Part shown: positions 1-5,998 of the stretch, one piece after another
How positions within the stretch are numbered: position 1 is the stretch's first letter
How the letters are laid out: each line of letters opens with the position of its first letter
Source of the DNA: Aquincolibacterium sp041674705
GTDB taxonomy: Bacteria > Omnitrophota > Omnitrophia > Omnitrophales > Aquincolibacteriaceae
Assembly: GCA_041674705.1 (NCBI GenBank)
Contig: JBAYVF010000024.1
Coordinates: 1-28,076, forward strand
DNA: 28,076 nucleotides
Direction: 5' to 3'
Notes under the pieces: model-generated
Database searches by the model: none
Seen by the model: the letters and a program-made list of their open reading frames with translations, nothing else
What the model was told of the DNA's origin: nothing
Made by a program: the position numbers and the translations under genes

Positions 1-2
1 CT

Positions 3-143
3 CTCCTGGATCTCGCGCTTGGGAAGATCCTCGTGAAGGTGGAAGCCCTCAAAGGGAATTCCAAGTTCGAGGTCCGCACTCCGACCGCTCTGACCGGCGT
101 CCGCGGAACGATCTTTGAAGTGAATGTGAAGGAAAAAGCTTAA
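3..143 (+). CDS. FecR-domain protein, C-terminal fragment (5' end outside window)
   Basis: The frame ending at TAA 141-143 is open back to the window edge and gives 46 codons. The visible part contains GKILVKVEALKGNSKFEV, then RTPTALTGVRGTIFEV, which matches the end of a FecR domain (beta-rich repeats followed by a TP-A-x-x-GVRGT-x-F-x-V core). FecR domains occur in periplasmic parts of sigma-regulator proteins and, in PVC bacteria, in many envelope proteins of unknown role. The start, any signal peptide or transmembrane segment, and any other domains lie upstream of the window, so the full architecture is unknown. A heptad palindrome begins 4 nt after the stop and probably separates this gene from gcvT. 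Confidence 0.72.
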   Translation, partial: LLDLALGKILVKVEALKGNSKFEVRTPTALTGVRGTIFEVNVKEKA

Positions 144-146
144 AGC

Positions 147-248
147 GGTAGGTGGTAGGTAGTATGTAGTAGGTGGTATGTCGCTTCAAATTTCCCAACA
201 AGATCCTTAGGATTTTTCCACCTACTACCTACTATTTACTACTTACTG
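147..248. repeat. Heptad palindrome, GTAGGTA type (copy 1)
   Basis: The left arm (147-180) is tandem 7-mers such as GTAGGTG and GTAGGTA. The right arm (218-248) holds the complementary 7-mers, such as CTACTAC and CTACCTA. The loop is about 37 nt. It fills most of the gap between the fecR-like gene and gcvT. The same heptamer type recurs at 10394-10467. It could fold into a long imperfect hairpin at the 3' end of the upstream transcript. Confidence 0.85.
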
Positions 249-280
249 TTTTTTGGCTTTTCTTTTCTCTCCCAAGCTCT

Positions 281-286
281 TATAAT
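281..286 (+). promoter_or_regulatory. Candidate -10 box upstream of gcvT
   Basis: A perfect TATAAT lies 49 nt before the gcvT start. No good -35 box is seen at 17 nt spacing (the region is T-rich), so the assignment rests mainly on the -10 match and on the preceding repeat. I see no glycine riboswitch between this box and the start codon. Confidence 0.4.
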
Positions 287-334
287 GCGGCCTTCCAAGT
301 TTTTTAATTCAACCCGGCTTTTTCCCATACGACC

Positions 335-1423
335 ATGGCTTTAACGACAGAACCCACGAAGCTTCCGCTGCACGAAGAGCATCTCCGAAAAGGCGCCCGG
401 ATGGGCGATTTCGGGGGATGGCTTGTCCCTCTTTTTTACACCAGTATCATGGAAGAACATACCGCGGTCCGGACCCAGGCCGGCATTTTCGATATCTCTC
501 ACATGGGTGAATTCATCGTGGAAGGTCCGGGGGCGCTTGCTTACCTTGAAAAGAACCTGCCTCGTCGCATCACTCCGATGAAATTCAGCCAGGCGATCTA
601 CATGCCGCTTGTGAATGACCGGGGCGGTATGGTGGATGACATTATTGTTTACCGTATGCAAGAGCAAAAATTCCTCATCATCGTCAATGCCGGCAATATC
701 GAAAAAGATTTCGCATGGTTCAAAGCCCGTGTCACGCAAGGCGTTACCCTTACCAATCTGAGCGATGAAATGGGGCTTTTGGCGCTTCAGGGGCCTTTAA
801 GCCAGACGATCCTTCTCGAATGTTTCGGGGCTTTCTATAAAGATCTCCGTCGTTTTCATTACAAGGATTTTGAGGGCGGCGTGATCGCCCGGACCGGGTA
901 CACCGGAGAAGACGGCTACGAGATCATGGTCCCTAAGGCGAAGCTGAAGCAGGTTTGGGATGTGTTGTTCCGAGTGGGGGCCAAGCACGGGCTTTTGCCG
1001 ATCGGTTTTGGCGCGCGCGATACATTGCGTCTTGAGGCGGCGATGCCGCTCTACGGGCATGAGCTGACAGATGAGATCACGCCGCTTGAGGCGGACCTCG
1101 AGTGGGCGATCGATCTCACAAAAGACGAGTTTCCGGGAAGCGCGATCCTTAAAAAACAAAAGCAAACGGGGATCCAGAAAAAAAGAGCCGGCTTTGAAAT
1201 GACCGAGCGCGGTATCCCGCGTCAGGGTTTTGAGATCCAAAAGAACGGCAAAGCGACCGGGGCGGTCACCAGCGGCAGTTTTATTCCGACCACGGGCAAG
1301 AATATCGGCATGGCCTATGTGACGGCGTCGGAGGCGAAGACCGGCAATGCGATCGATGTGATGGTGCGCGGGAAACCCGTCAAAGCCGTCATTGTTCCTC
1401 TTCCGTTTTATAAACGCCGATGA
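335..1423 (+). CDS. gcvT: Glycine cleavage system T protein (aminomethyltransferase)
   Basis: 362 aa, the normal full length. GcvT transfers the methylene group from the aminomethyl-lipoyl arm of H protein to tetrahydrofolate, releasing ammonia. The N-terminus LPLHEEHLRKGARMGDFGGW and FDISHMGEF are hallmarks of the family. The acidic pair D101-D102 in GGMVDDIIVYR matches the folate-site aspartate, and GARDTLRLEAAMPLYGHEL is the conserved C-terminal half signature. The ATG at 335 gives the usual family start although its ribosome binding site is weak. It heads the gcv operon, followed 55 nt later by gcvH. Cytoplasmic. Confidence 0.97.
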   Translation: MALTTEPTKLPLHEEHLRKGARMGDFGGWLVPLFYTSIMEEHTAVRTQAGIFDISHMGEFIVEGPGALAYLEKNLPRRITPMKFSQAIYMPLVNDRGGMVDDIIVYRMQEQKFLIIVNAGNIEKDFAWFKARVTQGVTLTNLSDEMGLLALQGPLSQTILLECFGAFYKDLRRFHYKDFEGGVIARTGYTGEDGYEIMVPKAKLKQVWDVLFRVGAKHGLLPIGFGARDTLRLEAAMPLYGHELTDEITPLEADLEWAIDLTKDEFPGSAILKKQKQTGIQKKRAGFEMTERGIPRQGFEIQKNGKATGAVTSGSFIPTTGKNIGMAYVTASEAKTGNAIDVMVRGKPVKAVIVPLPFYKRR

Positions 1424-1478
1424 TAGAATTAGCGCCATTCACTTCTGAAATTTCTGGCATTCTCAACCGGAGGCATTC

Positions 1479-1871
1479 ATGAATTTTCCTGAAAATTTGC
1501 GTTATACCAAAACTCACGAGTGGATCGCCGTCCAGGGCGCGAAGGCCAAGGTCGGTGTGACCGAATACGCGCAAAAAGAGATCTCCGACGTTGTGTTCGT
1601 GGAGTTGCCCAAAGCCGGCCAGGCGGTTCAGCAGGCTAAAATGGCGGCGGTCGTGGAATCGGTGAAGGCGGCGTTCGATATCTACGCGCCGGTCTCCGGG
1701 AAGATCACGGACGCAAATAAAGCTCTTGAGGCCAATCCCGGTCTTATCAATCAAAGCCCCTACGCGGATGGCTGGATCTTCGAATTAGAGATTTCCAATC
1801 CCGCTGAAGTCAATACGCTTATGACGGCCGCGCAGTATCATGAGGCTGTTCAGCAGGCTCCCAAACACTAA
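1479..1871 (+). CDS. gcvH: Glycine cleavage system H protein (lipoyl carrier)
   Basis: 130 aa, usual length. It is the mobile carrier whose lipoyl-lysine shuttles the aminomethyl group between the P protein (gcvPA/gcvPB) and the T protein. The lipoylation motif ESVKAAFDIYAPVSG places the modified lysine at K63. The start MNFPENLRYTKTHEW is typical, and GGAGG at 1469-1473 lies 5 nt before the ATG. The lipoate/octanoate transferase at 4805 is the probable enzyme that modifies it. gcvPA follows after 13 nt. Confidence 0.97.
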   Translation: MNFPENLRYTKTHEWIAVQGAKAKVGVTEYAQKEISDVVFVELPKAGQAVQQAKMAAVVESVKAAFDIYAPVSGKITDANKALEANPGLINQSPYADGWIFELEISNPAEVNTLMTAAQYHEAVQQAPKH

Positions 1872-1884
1872 ACGAAAAGTTCTC

Positions 1885-3222
1885 ATGCCCTACCTTTCGC
1901 TCACGGAAGAAGAAAAAAAAGCCATGCTCGGTTCGGTCGGCGTTCGTTCGTTCGACGAACTGATCTCGGATATTCCGGTCTCGCTTCGTGATCCCAAGAT
2001 CGATCTTCCGTCTTCCTTGAGTGAGCCTGAAGTTCAGGCCCTGATCTCGAAGCTTGGCCGCAAGAACACTTCAACCAAGGACGCGCTTTCATTTCTCGGC
2101 GCCGGAAGTTATGAGCATTTTATTCCGGCTGCGGCCATCGAGATCGTCGGGCGGCAGGAATTCCTCACAGCCTACACGCCTTATCAGCCCGAGGCTTCGC
2201 AGGGGACCTTGCAGGCTATTTATGAATATCAGAGCCTCATGACGGAGCTGACGGGACTGGATGTTTCTAATGCCTCCCATTATGACGGCGCCACGAGTCT
2301 TGCCGAGGCGGCACTGGTCGCGCTTAAAACTACGGACTGCGCAAAAATCCTTGTCGCGCGCTCCCTGCATCCTCATTACCGGGAAACGATCCGCACGTAT
2401 CTCGCGGGGACGCCCTACAAGGTCGAGGATCTCGGTTTTGACGCCCACGGGAATTTCAATCTTGAGGAGCTCGTCAAGAAACTCGATGCCTCCGTGGCCG
2501 GTGTGATCTTTCAGACGCCGAATTTTTTCGGCAATATCGAAAACCTTGAAGGTGTCAGTGAAAGGATCCACGCGAATGGATCGCTCATGATTTTAACCGG
2601 CGATCCGTTGTCGTTCGGCCTTTTTAAATCGCCCGGCGAGTGGGGCGCAGACATTGCTGCTGGGGAAGGACAATCCCTCGGCCTTTCGATGTCATTCGGC
2701 GGTCCTTACCTGGGTTATTTTGTAACTTCACAGGCATTGATGCGGCGCATTCCGGGAAGGCTTGCGGGCCTTACGCAAGACGCGGACGGGAAGCGGGCAT
2801 TTTGCCTCACGCTTCAGGCGCGGGAACAGCATATTCGCCGCGAACGCGCGGGGTCCAATATCTGCAGCAATCAAGCGCTTTGCGCTTTGGCCGCGTGCGC
2901 TTACATGACGCTTCTCGGGAAAAAAGGCATTCGTGAGATCGCCGAGATCAATTGGGACCGGGCATCGTATCTCAAATCTCAAATCTCAAGCTTGAAAAAT
3001 TTTGAAGTCGATCCCACGCCGACCATTTTTAACGAATTCCGGGTGAAGTCGAAAAAACCATTTGCGCGGATCGAAGAAAAACTGATGGCGCAGGGTATTT
3101 TCCCCGGCGTTTCACTCGAGTCTTTCTATCCCGAGCTGAAAGACCAATTCCTCGTTTGTGCCACCGAGACGAAATCCAAAGAAGATCTTGACCGGTTCGT
3201 GGAGGCCTTGGCCCAATGCTGA
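1885..3222 (+). CDS. gcvPA: Glycine dehydrogenase (decarboxylating) subunit 1
   Basis: 445 aa from the ATG at 1885, exactly the usual size for the N-terminal half of a split P protein. The reading frame extends further upstream into gcvH, but MPYLSLTEEEKKAML is the family start. Together with GcvPB it forms the PLP-dependent decarboxylase that removes CO2 from glycine and loads the aminomethyl group onto H protein. Family signatures include FLGAGSYEHFIPAA, YTPYQPEASQGTLQAIYEYQ and MSFGGPYLGY. The PLP lysine is in the partner subunit. Its 3' end overlaps gcvPB by 7 nt, implying translational coupling. A short run of TCTCAA heptamers lies in frame at 2970-2990. Confidence 0.97.
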   Translation: MPYLSLTEEEKKAMLGSVGVRSFDELISDIPVSLRDPKIDLPSSLSEPEVQALISKLGRKNTSTKDALSFLGAGSYEHFIPAAAIEIVGRQEFLTAYTPYQPEASQGTLQAIYEYQSLMTELTGLDVSNASHYDGATSLAEAALVALKTTDCAKILVARSLHPHYRETIRTYLAGTPYKVEDLGFDAHGNFNLEELVKKLDASVAGVIFQTPNFFGNIENLEGVSERIHANGSLMILTGDPLSFGLFKSPGEWGADIAAGEGQSLGLSMSFGGPYLGYFVTSQALMRRIPGRLAGLTQDADGKRAFCLTLQAREQHIRRERAGSNICSNQALCALAACAYMTLLGKKGIREIAEINWDRASYLKSQISSLKNFEVDPTPTIFNEFRVKSKKPFARIEEKLMAQGIFPGVSLESFYPELKDQFLVCATETKSKEDLDRFVEALAQC

Positions 3223-4715
3223 TCTCCCAGGACGATCGTCTCAGTTTCGAAAAGAGCAAGCCGGGCCGCCGGGCGGTGAGGCTTCCCAAAGCGCGTTTCT
3301 CAGGCGCCGATCCTCTGAAGGATATTCCCAAAGGCCTTTTACGTCAGACTTTGATCGGATTCCCTGAGATGAGCGAGCCTGATATCGTCCGCCACTTCAT
3401 CAATCTGTCGCGCAAGAATTTTTCGGTCGACACGCATTTTTATCCGCTCGGAAGCTGTACCATGAAATACAATCCGAAGGTGAACGAATGGGCGGCCCGG
3501 CAGGAGAAATTCACGGCCCTGCATCCGCTTCAAACCGAAGCGACCGCGCAAGGAATGCTCCAGATCCTCTGGGAGCTTGAAGAAGGCCTGAAGGAGATCT
3601 CGGGCATGGACCGTTTTACGCTGCAGCCTGCGGCCGGCGCGCATGGGGAACTTACGGGGATGATGCTTGTGCGGGCTTATCACGCTTCCCGGGGCGGGCC
3701 CACGCGGACCAAAGTGCTTGTGCCGGATTCCAGTCACGGGACCAATCCCGCGAGCGCCGCGCTTTTTGGGTATCACGTGGTCGAGATCAAATCCAATGCG
3801 CAGGGCGGCGTGGATCTGGAAGATCTAAAACAGCATTTGGATGAGCATGTGGCGTGTCTGATGCTCACGAACCCCAACACGCTCGGCCTTTTTGAAAAGA
3901 ATATTCTCGAAATTACGAAGCTTGTGCACCAATGCGGCGGGCTTCTTTATTACGATGGCGCGAATCTCAATCCGCTTTTAGGGATCGCGCGCCCCGGCGA
4001 CATGGGGTTTGATATCATTCACATCAATCTGCACAAGACTTTTTCAACCCCGCACGGGGGCGGCGGCCCCGGTTCCGGTCCGGTGGGTGTGAAGAAACAT
4101 TTGATCCCATTCCTTCCCGGCCCGCTCGTGGAACAAACAAAAAAGGGTTATGGGTGGGCCTCGCAGAGCGCGAAATCGATCGGCCGCGTAAAACTCTTTC
4201 ATGGGAATGTCGGGGTCATGATCCGCGCCTTTGCGTATCTCAAAACCCTCGGTAAAGAGGGTTTGCGAAAAGTAAGCGAGGCTGCGATCCTGAATGCCAA
4301 TTACATGAAAGAAATGCTCAAGGATACTTTTAAGGTTGCAACTTCGGGGCCGTGCATGCACGAATTCGTTCTCTCGCTTAAATCATTTTCCACGCAAGGG
4401 GTTCATGCGGGGGATGTGGGCAAGCGCCTTTTGGATTATGGGTTCCACGCGCCGACGGTTCATTTCCCGATGGTAGTTCCTGAGGCTCTTATGATCGAAC
4501 CCACGGAGACCGAGGCCCGGGAGACACTGGACCTTTTTATTGCGGCGATGAAAGAAATTGCCCTTGAGATCGCGACGGATCCGGAAAAAGTGAAAAATGC
4601 GCCCTACACGCTTCCGGTGCGTCGCCCCAACGATGTCCTTGCCGCACGCAAGCCCATCCTCTCTTACCGCGATCAGCTTCGCGAGAAACTTCTCGCGGCG
4701 GAGATCGCCGCATGA
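3216..4715 (+). CDS. gcvPB: Glycine dehydrogenase (decarboxylating) subunit 2
   Basis: 499 aa, slightly longer than usual (about 485-490). It is the C-terminal half of the split P protein and carries the PLP site: NLHKTFSTPHGGGGPGSGP puts the Schiff-base lysine at K274, followed by the glycine-rich loop. Other signatures are FYPLGSCTMKYNPK near residue 76 and DSSHGTNPASAA near 171. The start at 3216 overlaps the end of gcvPA by 7 nt, and MLISQDDRLSFEKSKPGR fits the family N-terminus. It is the last of the four structural gcv genes. A heptad palindrome starts 9 nt after its stop and may end or attenuate the transcript before the lipoate gene. Confidence 0.97.
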   Translation: MLISQDDRLSFEKSKPGRRAVRLPKARFSGADPLKDIPKGLLRQTLIGFPEMSEPDIVRHFINLSRKNFSVDTHFYPLGSCTMKYNPKVNEWAARQEKFTALHPLQTEATAQGMLQILWELEEGLKEISGMDRFTLQPAAGAHGELTGMMLVRAYHASRGGPTRTKVLVPDSSHGTNPASAALFGYHVVEIKSNAQGGVDLEDLKQHLDEHVACLMLTNPNTLGLFEKNILEITKLVHQCGGLLYYDGANLNPLLGIARPGDMGFDIIHINLHKTFSTPHGGGGPGSGPVGVKKHLIPFLPGPLVEQTKKGYGWASQSAKSIGRVKLFHGNVGVMIRAFAYLKTLGKEGLRKVSEAAILNANYMKEMLKDTFKVATSGPCMHEFVLSLKSFSTQGVHAGDVGKRLLDYGFHAPTVHFPMVVPEALMIEPTETEARETLDLFIAAMKEIALEIATDPEKVKNAPYTLPVRRPNDVLAARKPILSYRDQLREKLLAAEIAA

Positions 4716-4723
4716 GTTGCGGA

Positions 4724-4812
4724 TTAGAGACTAGAGACCAGAGACCAGCGACGCTTCGCTCTTGGTTTTTAAGTCTCCCGTCTCAAGTCTCAGGTCTGTA
4801 GTCTGTGGTCTG
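4724..4812. repeat. Heptad palindrome, AGAGACC/GTCTC type
   Basis: Left arm 4724-4751 is four 7-mers (for example TTAGAGA, CTAGAGA). Right arm 4771-4812 is six 7-mers (for example AAGTCTC, TAGTCTG). A small perfect hairpin, AGCGA-CGCT-TCGCT, sits at the left-arm/loop boundary. The right arm runs into the 5' end of the next gene and contributes its GTG start. A related AGAC/GTCT type lies inside uvrD at 7285-7394. Confidence 0.85.
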
Positions 4813-5485
4813 GAAGTTGCTTCCCACGATCAGCGCGCCGATGCCGCTTCAAATGGCGCTGGATGAACTTCTCTTCGAATCCCAAAAAAAAGATCCCCAG
4901 GCTCCCGTACTTCGTTTTTATGTTTCGTCGGCTCCCTGGATCAGTGTGGGGTGTTCGTTCCGGGATCCCGCGGCCCTTTCGAAATCCGATCTGATCCTGG
5001 GGAATCCCCAGGCCCCGGTTTGCCGGCGCGTGACCGGCGGCGGTTGCGTGCTTCATGGCCGAGACCTGGTTTTTTCACTGACGGCACGGACAGAACTTGA
5101 TCCCGCAAAATTGGGAGTGACCCGGACAAGCTACGGGAAGATCCACGAGGCCGTTAAAAGAGGGCTTCAGATTTGCGGGCTGGATCCTAAATTTTATTCT
5201 CACGAGGACGGGCTCACCCCAGGGAACGATTGTTTTGATTTTCCGGTGGAAAGTGATCTTTCCTGGAAGGGGAAAAAGATCGCCGGAGGCGCGCAAAAAC
5301 GTTCCCAAGGCGTGCTTTTGCACCATGAATCGATCCAGGCCCCGGCGGGTGTTGGACGGGATGAACTGATCCGGGCGATCCGGAAGGGAATGGAAGAAGT
5401 GTTTGGCGTATCGATCCAGAATGCGGATATGGATCCCGCGATCTATTTCTTAGCAGAAAGGAAAGCCATGAGCCATGAGCATTGA
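4805..5485 (+). CDS. Lipoate-protein ligase / octanoyltransferase family protein (LplA/LipM-like)
   Basis: 226 aa of the BPL_LplA_LipB fold, which attaches lipoyl or octanoyl groups to carrier proteins such as GcvH. The start (VWKLLPTISAPMPLQMALDE) matches the usual family N-terminus although the GTG is inside a repeat arm. RRVTGGG at 74-80 is the glycine-rich lipoyl-binding motif, and K158 in KKIAGGAQ is the conserved catalytic or binding lysine. The C-terminal accessory domain of E. coli-type LplA is absent. C143 in DCF aligns with the catalytic cysteine of LipM-type octanoyltransferases, so octanoyl transfer from acyl carrier protein is as likely as ATP-dependent lipoate ligation. The last residues and the stop come from a following heptad repeat. 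Placement after gcvPB supports a role in GcvH lipoylation. Confidence 0.85.
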   Translation: MVWKLLPTISAPMPLQMALDELLFESQKKDPQAPVLRFYVSSAPWISVGCSFRDPAALSKSDLILGNPQAPVCRRVTGGGCVLHGRDLVFSLTARTELDPAKLGVTRTSYGKIHEAVKRGLQICGLDPKFYSHEDGLTPGNDCFDFPVESDLSWKGKKIAGGAQKRSQGVLLHHESIQAPAGVGRDELIRAIRKGMEEVFGVSIQNADMDPAIYFLAERKAMSHEH

Positions 5486-5535
5486 GCCCTAAGCAAAAGC
5501 TTTTTCTTATGGCTCAGTCCTCAGGCCTCAAGGCT
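5465..5535. repeat. Heptad palindrome, GCCATGA type
   Basis: Left arm 5465-5492 is four 7-mers (GCCATGA, GCCATGA, then variants). Right arm 5508-5535 is four 7-mers (such as TATGGCT, CAGTCCT). The loop is 15 nt. The third left heptamer provides the TGA stop of the preceding gene, and the right arm ends 7 nt before the next start codon. I found no second copy of this heptamer type in the window. Confidence 0.82.
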
Positions 5536-5542
5536 TGAAAAG

Positions 5543-5926
5543 ATGGAAGAATCTGGAAGTTTTCTAAAAAAGATCGAAGAGATCCTCGAAAAAAACTCCA
5601 GCTATAAGTTCGAGGCTTATACGTTCGTATTGGCCGCGCTTCACGACACAGTGACCGGACTCAAAAAACCCCGGCACATTACGGGACAGGAGCTTGCGCA
5701 GGGGATCCGCAAGTACGCGCTCGATCAATTCGGTCCGATGGTCATGACGGTTCTGCATCATTGGGGGATCCGCAAGACGCTCGATTTCGGGAAGATCGTT
5801 TTCGCCTTGATCGATGTCCAGCTTCTTAGCAAGCAACCCGAAGATAAACTCGAAGATTTTGACAAGGTTTACGAATTTGAAGAAGCGTTTGGGAAATACA
5901 AAATCGAGGATAGCGATAAGGGATAA
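5543..5926 (+). CDS. Minf_1886 family protein (Verrucomicrobia/Planctomycetes-type conserved protein)
   Basis: 127 aa, soluble, with no signal peptide or membrane segment. YKFEAYTFVLAALHDTV, HITGQELAQGIRKYALDQFG and VLHHWGIRKTLDFGKIVFALID match the Minf_1886 family, a short conserved protein of unknown function largely restricted to PVC bacteria. I recognise the family by these motifs; no biochemical role is known to me. It precedes the UvrD-type helicase gene by 72 nt. Its last residues (EDSDKG) and TAA stop are encoded by the first two heptamers of a palindrome, so the native C-terminus may once have differed. Confidence 0.85.
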   Translation: MEESGSFLKKIEEILEKNSSYKFEAYTFVLAALHDTVTGLKKPRHITGQELAQGIRKYALDQFGPMVMTVLHHWGIRKTLDFGKIVFALIDVQLLSKQPEDKLEDFDKVYEFEEAFGKYKIEDSDKG

Positions 5927-5983
5927 GTGGTAAGGGGTAAGCATAGCCCCATTAATTATCACTTATCACTTACCGCTTACCAC
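5915..5983. repeat. Heptad palindrome, GGTAAGG/GATAAGG type (copy 1)
   Basis: Left arm 5915-5942 is four 7-mers (GATAAGG, GATAAGT and variants). Right arm 5956-5983 is four 7-mers (TTATCAC twice, TTACCGC, TTACCAC). The loop is 13 nt. It supplies the stop codon of the upstream gene and ends just before the AGGGGT ribosome binding site of uvrD. The same type brackets the four-helix-bundle gene at 9193-9644. Confidence 0.88.
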
Positions 5984-5998
5984 TAGGGGTTTCATGAA

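Noticed and set aside
147..248. CRISPR-like array at the heptamer repeats
   Set aside because: Units are 7 nt with no spacers, the arms are inverted, and no cas gene is present.
144..334. Glycine riboswitch upstream of gcvT
   Set aside because: The gap is filled by a heptad palindrome and a short AT-rich promoter region; none of the conserved glycine aptamer blocks is visible.
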